From Lucinisca nassula (taxonomy: Eukaryota > Mollusca > Bivalvia > Lucinida > Lucinidae): a stretch of DNA of 64,000 bases. The first letter of the stretch is position 1. Every line of letters begins with the position of its first letter. The translations under genes and the position numbers were made by a program. The stretch covers positions 153,408,714 to 153,472,713 of the forward strand of contig OY757010.1 of assembly GCA_963580285.1 (NCBI GenBank). Direction: 5' to 3'. Below are positions 21,443 through 30,125 of this stretch, in pieces. The notes under the pieces are model-generated. The model was not told the DNA's origin and ran no database searches. It saw only the letters and a list, made by a program, of their open reading frames with translations.

Positions 21443-21720
21443 TGTGTGTGTGTGTATCGGATGAGTTTTAAAACCGAGGTCCCGTCTTCGTATGACCTTA
21501 GCTATTGTACTCTCTCCCCTCTCTCTTTCAGAAGCCTCTGTGGTGTATCGGGTGAGTTTTAAAACCGAGGTATCGTCTTCGTATGACCTTAACTATTGTA
21601 CACTCTTTCTCTCTCTCTCTCTCTTCTAGAGAGGCCTCACTCATACACCAGCGGTCGTGAGCTCGATCCCAGCCTTCTCCAGATTTACGGATGAGTATTT
21701 AAACCGAGGTCCCGTCTCGG
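21100..21720 (+). repeat. array of SINE-3 fragments and (CT)n runs
   Basis: Five pieces of a tRNA-derived SINE (heads AGAAGCCTGTGGTTTAGCGG and GAAGCCTCTGTGGTGTA; body GAGGTCCCGTCTTCGTATGA) alternate with (CT)n at about 21105, 21194, 21403 and 21618. The best head, 21233-21290, has A-box-like GTTTAGCGGTTAAG and B box TGTTCGATCCC. Most other pieces lack the tRNA middle. Confidence 0.75.
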
Positions 21721-21890
21721 TAAATTTAAAATTCAACATGCGACAAAATGTCGATTTAACCGTTCCCGTAAGTCATATTTACCTCGAATGCGCCCCTAAT
21801 CAGGGGATTTGACACGACCACGCCCATATTTCAATGTAGCTAGGATTTTTATATCCTCAATAAACATAGAAAGTTTTCCAGTTGTGATTA
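21721..21890 (+). repeat. diverged unit of the ~185-bp satellite
   Basis: AAATTCAACATGCGACAAAA, ATCAGGGGATTTGACACGAC and TTTCAATGTAGCTAGG match the array at 18541-20110. Confidence 0.8.
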
Positions 21891-21989
21891 TCTTAAAAAA
21901 AAAAAAAAAAATAAAAAAAAAATCAAAAAAAATCGGTATATTAAATATCATTATGATAACTCATCAGTGCGCTACTTTTTCTGATAAAA

Positions 21990-22160
21990 ATCCGGGTTTT
22001 TTTCTTACAAATACTCGAAACATATGCTGTGGGTAAGGTTCTTACGAGTACCCAAAACCTATGTCTTGGAGCAGAGATAAGAAAAGTAAAGTATACATCC
22101 GTAAACCCCAGTTTTCTCTATATGAAGTGGGGTTTAGGGGGGGGGGGTCTTCATTTCACG
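21990..22160 (+). mobile_element. MITE-3 right arm
   Basis: GGTTCTTACGAGTACCC, ATGTCTTGGAGCAGAGATAAG, GTAAACCCCAGTTTTCTC, AAGTGGGGTTTAGGGGG. The other arm is missing. Confidence 0.75.
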
Positions 22161-22163
22161 CTT

Positions 22164-22460
22164 GGTTGGTTGATTTGAGGTTTAACGTCCCCGTCAACAC
22201 CGTAAATGTCATTTTGGATACGTTGCTTCCAATTTTGTGGGACTTTTACCCGACACTGAGGTGAAATGACACCTCAAGCCTTGTCGCCAAATGAAACCAA
22301 TAGGGTTTATTAGCATGGACGGTCCGCCTCGCATCGCGGTTCCTGGACAGGCTGAGATCCTCTAAGCGGTTTACCAGTACTATTGTGCGGGCCAGAATCA
22401 GCTCTGCGTGGAAGCATCGTGCAGCCCATATATTTCTTCAAGCCCCTATGGGCGGGGGCC
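22164..22460 (-). mobile_element. SINE-1, near full length
   Basis: Runs from GGTTGATTTGAGGTTTAACG through the CATTTTGGATACGTTGC region to CAAGCCCCTATGGGCGGGGG. All family blocks are present. Confidence 0.9.
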
Positions 22461-22499
22461 ATGGATGTATGATAAAAGTTCAAATATATGTCATAGGGT

Positions 22500-22590
22500 A
22501 TAGGTATATAGCACACTCGTACTGCCTTGCGGGAGTGTGGGCCTGTCGATCTGGTGGACCGGGTTCGATCCCCGGCCGGGTAAAGGTGAT
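22500..22590 (+). repeat. possible tRNA-like SINE head
   Basis: A perfect B-box-like GGTTCGATCCC at 22562-22572 follows GCGGGAGTGTGGGCC. No convincing A box or cloverleaf, so not called as a tRNA gene. Confidence 0.35.
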
Positions 22591-22654
22591 TAGCATTTGT
22601 GTTCACGTAATGTGGTCCAGATTTTCTACGAACTGCTTACTCGAGACACTTTGA

Positions 22655-22910
22655 ACCCCTATGGTGTCCCTTCCATGAAATGTAGCAGAATCGCATCCCT
22701 ATTTCCGTGCTGCTAGTGTATCTACATACTCGAAATTTATAACAGTTTCCAGAAATATCCAGCTAGCAAAGAATTTCAGGCCAACGTCGGGTCGACAGCG
22801 ATACGACGTGGTAACGTCGTTTCGCTGTCGACCCGCTATCGCGTGCTAGCCGGGTAGCAAGGGGCTGGCTATCGGAGAATAAACTTTTGAAATTTAAACA
22901 TGTGATAAAT
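22655..22910 (+). repeat. diverged ~185-bp satellite unit
   Basis: CCATGAAATGTAGCAGAATCGC and GCAAGGGGCTGGCTATCGG fit the satellite. An inserted hairpin element interrupts it at about 22769-22852. Confidence 0.7.
22789..22834. repeat. 20-bp hairpin with a six-base loop
   Basis: The left arm (22789-22808) and right arm (22815-22834) pair with one mismatch. They are rich in CG (GGGTCGACAGCG...). Outer GCTAGCA / TGCTAGC repeats suggest the ends of a very small inverted-repeat element. Confidence 0.85.
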
Positions 22911-23146
22911 GAGCCCCGCCAAGCGAATATGGGTCTTCGAGCATTCCGTCATGACAAATTTTAACTGCGCATGCCCAGCCATTCAGAGGGGCCAGGGATA
23001 TGGCTGTCTGTCTGAAGGTTCCTCTTGATTCACTGCTTGTATGAGCGAGCAGCGAAGGTTCTGGCGAGACTGCGTGGATGCGCAGGCTCGCCTGAACCTT
23101 CGCTGCTCGCATAGGCGATAAGTACCAAAATCGCTTGACGCGGCCC
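22911..23146 (-). mobile_element. MITE-1, 236 bp, TSD AAAT
   Basis: Ends GAGCCCCGCCAAGCGAA and TCGCTTGACGCGGCCC are inverted repeats. AAAT flanks both sides (22907-22910 and 23147-23150). The interior has a hairpin, GCGAGCAGCGAAGGTTCTGG against its complement. Two further copies lie at 58137 and 63270. No coding capacity. Confidence 0.92.
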
Positions 23147-23149
23147 AAA

Positions 23150-23400
23150 TCTTGATTTCCGTTCCCTTAAGGCACATTCACTTCAACCCCCCCCCCCCCC
23201 CTAAAGTGCACCTTACCCGGTGAAGTGACATAACCACACCTGTAATTTAATATAGCTGGGGTATATCTGCTACTGTGTTCGTAGAAAACAAAAGGCTGAG
23301 TATGTTAAAAAAAAGAAATACGGTGTAATCGAAATAAGCCGGATTTTCTGCTTAAACTTGAGACCCCTTCGAGGGAATGTCACAGAGTGCTTTGCGTGGT
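23150..23400 (+). repeat. diverged ~185-bp satellite unit
   Basis: GAAGTGACATAACCACACC, TTTAATATAGCTGGGGTATA and AAACAAAAGGCTGAGTATG continue the satellite after MITE-1. Contains a (C)n run near 23188. Confidence 0.7.
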
Positions 23401-23446
23401 AAAATGGGTGGGATTGGCCTGCGTGTTTGCGATTGAACGCATTGCT

Positions 23447-23790
23447 TTGTTTGAATTGAAGTTTAACTTCCCTGTCAACACACTTTACTCTTCTTTTTTA
23501 CTGCCATACGCCCTCGTGGACATTTTAGGCATGTGCGCCGCGCTTAGAGACGTTGCTTCCAATATTTGTGGGACTTCACCCAATATTACGATGAAATGAC
23601 ATCTTAAGCCTGTCGTCCATGAAGCCAAATGGGCTTATATGCATTTGTTGGTCTGACGCGCCATTTCTTCTGGACAGCCTCAGTCCGTCTAAGTGGTTTA
23701 CCAGTACTCATGTGAGGTCAGTTTAAGCTCTGCGTGGAAGCACCATGAAAACAAACCTCCAAGCCGGGATGGGCGTGCTGGTGTGTGTGT
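23447..23790 (-). mobile_element. diverged SINE-1
   Basis: TTTGTTTGAATTGAAGTTTAAC, GACGTTGCTTCCAATATTTG, GATGAAATGACATCTTAAGC and GGTTTACCAGTACTCATGTG. About 60 bp of unrelated sequence is inserted near 23485-23545. Confidence 0.82.
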
Positions 23791-23838
23791 GTGTGGAGGG
23801 GGTAATGAACTGATGCATTGGTCGAGGCTCGTAAGTGA

Positions 23839-24435
23839 TTACATTATAAAGGTTCTCTTTGGAAATATTTGTGGGCCCTGAAAAGGGCCATTTGTGGATG
23901 GAGTGAAGCTCAGATACTCCTTTAGACCTCGCTTCTCTGAGAGATGGACCAAATCCCTGCTGTACAATGGCGATGGACCCGCATTCACAAGAGGGGTGGG
24001 CCGGAATGCACTGGTGATAAAGAAGTGTATGAACCACCGACCAAGACGTCTCTAAAGAGCTCGATTGATGGTCTTCCTCTTTTCATCGTACACCGCCACT
24101 GTCAGGTCCGGATCACGAGATCCTCTTGGTAAAATTTCGCCCACAAAAACCCGTCGTACACCTGCCTCCAACAGTTCATCCCGCATGCTAATTATGTCAG
24201 CTACTAAGGTCCCCTCAGGTGTTTTGGTATCGATGGAGTTTCCACCAACGTGCAAAAAGACCTGTGTTGGAGATGAGTTCTTCAGTTCTGTCCATTTATG
24301 GTGTTTCTTGGCAGCAGAGAGAGTCAAACCAGGAACTCCGAAGTACCTCACATCAACGCTCAGGGCGTGGATGTTCAAGCGAGCTTGCCCCATTCTGTGA
24401 ACATAAGAGTCACCAAATACTGCAAGTTTCTCCAT
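23839..24435 (-). pseudogene. SGNH/GDSL esterase-like ORF with an in-frame stop
   Basis: SGNH hydrolases cleave esters with a Ser in a GDS block and an Asp-His pair near the C terminus. The first 127 codons (24435-24055) begin MEKLAVFGDSYVHRMG, giving the nucleophile Ser of GDSY, and have FLHVGGNSID, a block III-like GGN. A single TAG follows INRAL at 24052. The same frame then continues 70 codons with RRLGRWFIHF and YSRDLVHLSEKRGLKEY, which holds the DxxH block, and stops at 23839-23841. So all key blocks lie in one frame broken by one stop. Such ORFs occur in some transposons (for example CR1-type ORF1), so a mobile origin is likely but not shown. A TATA box lies upstream. Confidence 0.68.
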
Positions 24436-24479
24436 TCTATCAGTATGTCACTCATGTGGCGTTAGCGCGAAGCATGCGG

Positions 24480-24487
24480 TATTTATA
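24480..24487 (-). promoter_or_regulatory. TATA box upstream of the esterase-like ORF
   Basis: TATAAATA on the minus strand, about 45 bp before the ATG at 24435. The spacing suits a short 5' leader. Function is inferred from position only. Confidence 0.45.
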
Positions 24488-24539
24488 CCCTTCCAGGGGA
24501 TTGACCTATATAGGCTATATTTAGAATTCCGCCAAAATT

Positions 24540-24880
24540 CTGTTTGTTACAAAGCATCCTATTGGTAGCGCAGCTCCACGAGGATACCAATATTTATCAG
24601 CCATGCTCTGTTGATACCGGCAATTATCAAGCCACGACGTTCTCTACATCGCCTACGAATATAGTCTAAGAATTGACTGTCTTTGATAAAAGAAATCGTA
24701 CAATGGCAGGAAAACAGTTTGAAGGAAATTCAGGTGTTCAGCCGTGCTAAATACCATGCTATAATATCTGATTTGTGTCGCTTTAAATTACTCTCAATTT
24801 GTTGAGTTCTTTGCCCATTCCCCACCCAGTGGTTGTTACCACTGATGCTTTTCTTTCTTTCTAATAATATGGCCAATATT
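24540..24880. other. no recognised feature
   Basis: AT-rich, no frame or repeat seen elsewhere in the window. Confidence 0.4.
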
Positions 24881-24884
24881 CGCA

Positions 24885-24983
24885 GGTGTGCAGGATGAAA
24901 GCCTATGCAGTAATCCTGTAATTATGGTAGGGTCTTTAACCTGCACAGCATGATTCTCCCTGCACGGGGGGGGGGGGGGGGGG
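24885..24983 (-). mobile_element. SINE-4 fragment ending in poly-G
   Basis: GTAATCCTGTAATTATGG, TAGGGTCTTTAACCTGCAC and CTCCCTGCACGG match SINE-4 at 25363-25610. An 18-base G run follows at 24966. Confidence 0.7.
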
Positions 24984-25059
24984 CTATCTATCTACTGATG
25001 TTGGTCACACTTGAGCATTACCACAGGTGTATATTACACACACTCCAGGTTTTGAGGCA

Positions 25060-25362
25060 TGAAAAGTAGAAGTAAAACAAAGATCAGGAATTGATACAAT
25101 TAACTTACTCCACCCATAAAAGACACCAAAGGGAAAGAAATGCAAACATTAAGCGACCAGACCATAATGGAAACCTAAACAAAGGAAGGCCATAAGGAGT
25201 CACTTTCCCACAAAATGGCCATATGGCCATCCAAAACCAAAAGACACAAGTGATACACACAGCAAGCAACAAACAACAACACAAATAAATCGCCACAGAA
25301 GAGCCGCCCCGGAACGGCCAGTGGAAGACCCCCACCGGGGGGCTCAAATCGACTCCACGTGA
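25060..25362 (-). mobile_element. PLE-B 3' end fragment, variant
   Basis: AGTAGAAGTAAAACAAAG, GATCAGGAATTGATACAATT, AAGCGACCAGACCATAATGG. It shares subfamily changes with the copy at 26229, so the two are close relatives. Confidence 0.85.
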
Positions 25363-25610
25363 AAGCCTAAACAGTAATCCTGTAATTACGGTAGGGTCTT
25401 TAACCTGCACAGGGGATGGTTCTCCCTGCACAGGGGGCCTCCAGTTAATGTCCCCATCCGAAGGATGGTGCACTTTATGACATTCATCCATGCAAATGAT
25501 GCCAATGGAGTGTGTTCGGACACCGAAGTTTTATCGCCGCTGTCGGGGATCGAACCCGGGACCTTTAGCATCAGAGGCAAGTGCATTAACCACTGGGCGA
25601 TCACCTCCAG
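25363..25610 (-). mobile_element. SINE-4, tRNA-derived SINE
   Basis: On the minus strand the head starts GGAGGTGATCGCCCAGTGG with A box TCGCCCAGTGG and B box GGGTTCGATCCCC. The tRNA-like part covers about 25540-25608. The body contains GATGGGGACATTAACTGGAGG and GCAGGTTAAAGACCCTACC. The head alone could pass as a tRNA gene, but the linked body and partial copy at 24885 argue for a SINE. Confidence 0.75.
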
Positions 25611-25762
25611 TTAACGTCCCGATCATCTCTTATACACTCTGCTCCCAGACTGTGGATGCCCGTAAATATTTATCTTCAATACATAGTACAAGTACTTAGC
25701 ATGGTGGATGAAGTGTCTGGCTCAATGTCACACCGCTAAGTGGGTCTAATCCTGCACAGGTT

Positions 25763-25872
25763 TTTGTTTGATTTGAGCGGTTTACCAGAACTCATATGCA
25801 GTCGGCTGCAGCTTTGCGTGGAAGCATCATGCAGTCCATCTATTTCTTCAAGCCCCAATGGCTGGGGCCGTA
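25763..25872 (-). mobile_element. internally deleted SINE-1
   Basis: Tail GTTTGATTTGAG joins directly to CGGTTTACCAGAACTC, skipping the middle. The head TCAAGCCCCAATGGCTGGGG is present. Confidence 0.75.
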
Positions 25873-26119
25873 ATCCTGCCCAGGTGCATACATTATAAAG
25901 CCTTCTGATTTTTGGGGGCAACAGGGCTTGAGATGTCATTTCATCTTTGTGTATGCACTTGTCGGTTAAAAGGCCAACAAAAGTCTTTTGGTTTTATGGC
26001 CTTTTCAAGATTATTTCCCTCATATTGAGTCATTTGTAAATCAGAGGTGGACAAAAACCAGAGAAAATCCACCAGACCTTCATCTGCAGTACTTAGTTTC
26101 TCACGTGACCTTAGTCAGG

Positions 26120-26230
26120 CCGGCCTCCGCCCATCGGGGCTTGAAGAAATATTTGGGCTGCATGATGCTTCCACGCAGAGCTGAATCCGACCCGCACACG
26201 AGTTCTGGTAAACCGCTTAGAGGATCTAAG
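26120..26230 (+). mobile_element. SINE-1 head fragment
   Basis: CTCCGCCCATCGGGGCTTGA to AACCGCTTAGAGGATCTAAG. It is cut by the PLE-B 3' end at 26229. Confidence 0.85.
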
Positions 26231-26431
26231 TAGAAGTAAAACAAAGATCAGGAATTGATACAAGTAACTTACTCCATCCATAAAAGACACCAAAGGGAAA
26301 GAAATACAAACATTAAGCGACCAGACCATAATGGAAACCTAAACAAAGGAAGGCCATATGGACAGTTACTTTCCCACAAAATGACCATATGGCCATCCAA
26401 AATTAAAAGACACAAGTGATACACACAGAAG
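26229..26431 (-). mobile_element. PLE-B 3' end fragment
   Basis: AGTAGAAGTAAAACAAAGATC onward. Same subfamily as 25060-25362, and 5'-truncated at ACACAAGTGATACACACAG. Confidence 0.85.
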
Positions 26432-26557
26432 TCTGTTATAAGGTTAAAGTCATTGCAATCTCCGTAAGGCATGATTAGAAGGCAGCACAAAATTCGGATG
26501 ATAGTGAATAGTGGCACCCGGCTGTGCCCTTATATTCCTGAGACGAAACAGATAACC

Positions 26558-26711
26558 ATTTCCGAACGTTACACGCTAAAAACAAGTAATAGCCGGCGGG
26601 CAATTCTAAAAATGGTCTCCGAACCCCCTCCCCCATTTCCGAACGTTACACGCCAAAAACAAGTAATAGCCGGCGGGCAATTCTAAAAATGGTCTCCGAA
26701 CCCCCCTCCCC
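26558..26711 (+). repeat. two 76-bp tandem copies
   Basis: CATTTCCGAACGTTACACGC, AACAAGTAATAGCCGGCGGG and TGGTCTCCGAACCCCC occur twice in succession with one substitution and a differing C run. Confidence 0.9.
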
Positions 26712-27021
26712 CCCCCGAAATCATTGTCGCTGGTGCATGGCAAAATGTACATAAATTCTACAGCTGTCATTGGTGTCGGTTGTGTTAAACCCTTGACCCC
26801 TGAGATTCGGAAGTAGACTTACACCCATTGTTGTAAATTCAAAAAGACTTGTGGCATCTGTTCGGGATCTAAACTGGATGTTTTGAAATACTGGAATTTA
26901 ACGGTTAAATGAAACAGTTTAAGTTTCAGTTCAGGACTATTTCTTCTTCGGCTACACTCTATGAGAATCAGTCCAACGGTACCGGCAGTGCTTTGACTTT
27001 GATAAATGCACTATACACTGA

Positions 27022-27335
27022 TCATTCTTGCTTTATGGTTGGTGTCTGGAAATTAATCAGATATCCACAAGTTTTAAACATGTCTTCAGCAACCATGTGC
27101 AGACTAACCGGCATTGTACCACTGAGGATGTGAAAACACTTAATCCGCAGAATGGCACGTTCTACATGTACCATTAGTTCTGCAATGCGTCTAGTTTCTT
27201 CAACTTCTTCTTGTAATTTCCATTTCGAAAGGAAGGAATATTTAATGTTGCTCCTCTTTTCCTCAGCTCTGCAGAAATATCAAAGCCCCTGTCAGCCATG
27301 ATGTTGTCACCGAGTTCAACTAGGTCGAGAAAACT
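27022..27335 (-). pseudogene. PIF/Harbinger (DDE_Tnp_4) transposase, C-terminal relic
   Basis: These transposases move Harbinger elements with a DDE nuclease domain. Minus-strand frames read FLDLVELGDNIMADRGFDIS, which holds the second catalytic Asp in MADRGF, then RGATLNIPSF. After a frame break near 27180 comes VERAILRIKCFHILSGTMP with the catalytic Glu in VERA, and then LINFQTP before a stop at 27022. The N-terminal half is absent, cut by a SINE-1 at 27336. Length and order match the family's C terminus. Its relation to the Harbinger element at 40621 is unknown. Confidence 0.85.
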
Positions 27336-27530
27336 AAGCCTGCCCAGGCAAAGCGGTGCGCATGAGTCGGACCGTCCATGCTTATAAACCATATTGGTTT
27401 TATTGGGCGACAGGGCTTGAGATGTCATTTCATCTCAATGTCGGGTAAAAGTCTCACAAAATTGGAAGCAATGTCTCCAAAATGACCTTTACAGTGTTGA
27501 CGGGGACGTTAAACCTCAAATCAAACAAAA
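27336..27530 (+). mobile_element. 5'-truncated SINE-1
   Basis: Starts at ACTAAGCCTGCCCAGGC and ends with GACGTTAAACCTCAAATC and AAACAAAACAAAG. Confidence 0.88.
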
Positions 27531-27539
27531 CAAAGACCT

Positions 27540-27606
27540 TAGTCAGGCTTGAACCACAGCAGTCAGAGGTAGTCACACCTACTCTTATCCACTAGGTCAC
27601 GGAGGC
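27540..27606 (-). mobile_element. tRNA-like SINE head
   Basis: On minus: GGCCTCCGTGACCTAGTGG, then CTGTGGTTCAAGCC. A-box TGACCTAGTGG and B-box GGTTCAAGCC are spaced as in a tRNA. It abuts another SINE-3 head. Confidence 0.6.
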
Positions 27607-27741
27607 CATGCAAACAGCTATGGTAATACGGAGACATGACCTTGGTTTAAAGACTCTTACCAAAGTCCTAAATACCCGGGATTGAACCTATGATCCCAGG
27701 TTTATGAGGTGAGTAGCATAACCATTACACCATAGAGGCTT
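27603..27741 (-). mobile_element. SINE-3, tRNA-derived
   Basis: Minus strand: GCCTCTATGGTGTAATGG, TAGGTTCAATCCCGGG, then GTCATGTCTCCGTATTACC and ATAGCTGTTTGCATGG. Cleanest SINE-3 head in the window. Confidence 0.78.
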
Positions 27742-27754
27742 TTAAGTTTTATTT

Positions 27755-28018
27755 GTTTGATTTGAGGTTTAACGTTTGAGGGACTTTTACCGGACATTGA
27801 GATGAAATGACATCTCAAGCCCTGCCACTCAGTGAAACGGATAGGGTTTATAAGCATGGACAGGCTGACTCCCACCACTTTGCCTGTGCAGGCTTAGATC
27901 CTGTAAGTGGTTTGCCAGTACTCTTATGCGATTCAGTTTCAACTCTGCGACGTCTGCGTGGTTCCAAGAATCATGCAGCCCATTTATTTCTTCGCCCCGA
28001 TGTGTTGGGGCCGGTAGC
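27755..28018 (-). mobile_element. SINE-1 with tail deletion
   Basis: TTGTTTGATTTGAGGTTTAACG is followed directly by GAGGGACTTTTACCGG, a loss of about 55 bp. Continues to CCGATGTGTTGGGGCC. Confidence 0.85.
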
Positions 28019-28202
28019 TTTTAAGTTGTACCTTACTGTTTTACTTTGTGGTATTTTGGAAACCCTGTCTTATGAAAGTGGAGAAGTAGTGAGGGCTGAA
28101 ATAGGACCACGATCCTGACCGCCATGGGTTGGTGACTGGCCCACCATGCAAAGTGTAACGCAAGACAAACGTTCAGTAAGTTAAGTCAGAAGTATTCTAA
28201 GT

Positions 28203-28355
28203 TTTGTTTTTAGTTTTACGTCCCACCAACAGCTATGATCATATGGAGACGGGAACCTCAGTTTAAATACTAACCAAAGTCTTGAGATACCCAGGATCAA
28301 ATTTATGACCCTTGGTTTATTAGGCCAGTAGCATAACTGCTACACCACCCTGCAC
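28203..28355 (-). mobile_element. SINE-3 copy
   Basis: TAGTTTTACGTCCCACC, AGCTATGATCATATGGAGAC, then a decayed tRNA-like head ending CAGTAGCATAACTGCTACACC. Confidence 0.7.
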
Positions 28356-28559
28356 TTATAAATATGTTTAAGTGTGTACGGTTAAAAGCATGTCTTATGA
28401 AAGTGGATAAGCTGTGAGGGTTTGAATCCCCAATCTCCCCCCTCAACCACAACCCCTGGGGTCTGGGGTGGTAACTGGGGCATCATGATGGTGCAATATC
28501 AGACGAATATGCTGTATTAAAGTTATACCCGCTTTTTTAAGAAAAATCAGGTATATTGT

Positions 28560-29355
28560 TTTCATACCGGAGTTGAGTAGGCGCCAGTCCGTCTGTCAGT
28601 CTGTCCCCCGTCACGTTTCTTGTAAATGGATCTCCTCTGCAACCACTGAAGTTACACTTTTGAAACTTTGCATGTGGATAGTACATGGTATGTAGATTAT
28701 CCCAAGTCACCTTACATAAGAGTTTCAGAAAGATCCGATGAAAACTGAAGGGGCTACGGTGATGACAAGGTCAAAAATCGGCATTTTCAGCAATCAAAGG
28801 GACGTTACTCTGTGCTTAATAAGCCAACTTGGCTGGTTTTCGAACTCATCTGAGATTTTATCCCCAGCCACGTTGCATATAAGTTTCAGAAAGATTCGAT
28901 CAAAACTGAAAGGGCTATGGTGATGACAAGGTCACAATTCGGCATTTTCAGCAATCAAAGGGACGTAACTATGATAAATGGGCCGACTTGGCCGGTTTTT
29001 AAACTTATCCGAGGTTTTATCCCCAGCCACCTTATGTATAAGTTTCAGAAAGATCCGATCAAAACTAAAGGGGCTACGGTGATTACAAGCATTTTCCCAT
29101 TGCAAGTCTATTGGACCTTGTGATTGCCATAGCAACCAAAGTTTTCATGCGATTTCAAAAAAAGCTTATGTCATCAATGCCCCACCAGAGGCATGCTACA
29201 GATGAGAAATGATTGAGATCAGCCTGCAGGCTGCAGAGCTGTGGACGGACGGACGGACGACGGAGGACCCACTATACTATAAGCTCCCCTGGAACCTTCG
29301 GCCCAGGTGAGATAAAGCTCCCCTGGAGCCTTCGGCCCAGGTGAGCTAAAAATCG
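28560..29355 (+). repeat. dispersed element with three ~160-bp internal repeats
   Basis: GTTTCAGAAAGATCCGAT, CAAAACTGAAGGGGCTACGG and TCGGCATTTTCAGCAATC recur near 28723, 28885 and 29043. Flanks carry GGACGGACGGACGACGG and two copies of GGCCCAGGTGAG with AGCTCCCCTGGA. The latter match, reversed, the end at 5160. Its open frames are repeats of each other, not known proteins. Confidence 0.7.
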
Positions 29356-29478
29356 TGATAATCGATCTAATCAAAAGTAATAAGTTAGACTGCCAGGCCG
29401 TAAAATACTTTCCCAGGAGAAAAATTCTGTTTCATAAAATCAGACTAACATTTTCTACTTTTAAATTCAAGAAACATC

Positions 29479-29637
29479 CTATTCTATAAATTTTTGTATT
29501 TGTTGAATAGACAGCCTATCTTGAATAATCTCCTCTAAGCACTTCTTACAATAAAATCGGCCTTCAGTCAGCAGTGCAAGAAGAGCACGCTTCTCCTTGG
29601 GCAGTATCATCAGGTCCAGATGTCCGCCATTGCGTGT
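29479..29637 (-). CDS. candidate terminal exon, unknown product
   Basis: Minus strand: a T-rich tract, TTTTATTTTGGATTAG, ends in an AG acceptor at 29638-29639. It is followed by a 52-codon open stretch (GGHLDLMILPKEKRALLALL, then FYCKKCLEEIIQD) and a stop at 29479-29481. No ATG is needed if it is a 3' exon. No family recognised; it may belong to a transposon. No upstream exon found nearby. Confidence 0.3.
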   Translation of the reverse strand, partial: TRNGGHLDLMILPKEKRALLALLTEGRFYCKKCLEEIIQDRLSIQQIQKFIE

Positions 29638-29943
29638 CTAATCCAAAATAAAATGGAAATATGTTGGATTCCTATCAAACTTATAAGCATTTCCGGCCAT
29701 AGGGCGCATCGGACATGTTCTTCTGAATAACATGACAAGCATTGAACTTGGGTCAGCAATTAAGGTGACTCTGGATGTAAGGAACACGTGTCCAGATTCA
29801 ACGGAGACTCGTGAATGGCCTGCAAAGTTGTGAAGTTTTTGTAAGCCACATTGGACATAGGCTTATGTTCATCCGTCATAACGAATAAAAATCAAAAATG
29901 AGTTCCTTTAAGAGCAATGAAACCATTCATAAGAAAGAAGATT

Positions 29944-29987
29944 GGTCAAACTACGTAGTTTCGGCTAATAAAGCCTCATCAGTGGTT
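29944..29987 (-). ncRNA. hammerhead ribozyme, HH-1 family, stem I lost
   Basis: Core boxes CTGATGA and GAAA, stem II GGCT/AGCC and the self-complementary stem III are intact on the minus strand. Stem I strands ACCA and TGAC pair over only two bases, so folding as a type I ribozyme is unlikely. Confidence 0.7.
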
Positions 29988-30024
29988 ACTAAAGGTTACT
30001 AAAAAGTCATGCCGGATCGTTGCA

Positions 30025-30070
30025 GGGTCACTGATGAGGCTTTATTAGCCGAAACTACGTAGTATGACCC
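30025..30070 (+). ncRNA. complete type I hammerhead ribozyme, HH-1 family
   Basis: Self-cleaving RNA. Stem I strands GGGTCA (30025-30030) and TGACCC (30065-30070) pair perfectly. Core CTGATGA spans 30031-30037, stem II GGCT/AGCC closes a TTATT loop, core GAAA spans 30051-30054, and stem III is the palindrome ACTACGTAGT. Predicted cleavage is after A30064 in a GTA triplet. Every conserved core base is present. The very short stem III is typical of hammerheads in Penelope-like elements and may work better as a dimer. Activity is inferred. Confidence 0.88.
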
Positions 30071-30125
30071 AACTTCTTTATTATGAATGTTTTCATTGCT
30101 CTTAAAGGAACTCATTTTTTATTTT

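Larger units (their letters stand above)
29890..30125. mobile_element. HH-1 inverted pair
   Basis: Left arm (minus, about 29896-29987) and right arm (plus, 30025-30117) each carry GAGTTCCTTTAAGAGCAATG-type sequence and a hammerhead core, pointing head to head with about 37 bp between. A third HH-1 copy follows at 30380-30510 and a fourth, inverted, at 35035-35345. Confidence 0.8.

Noticed and set aside
22894..23148. 84-codon frame on the minus strand and the similar 89-codon frame at 63268
   Set aside because: Both lie in MITE-1, whose ends and 4-bp duplications define a non-coding element.
25540..25608. possible tRNA gene on the minus strand
   Set aside because: Linked to a repeated non-tRNA body also found at 24885, so treated as SINE-4.
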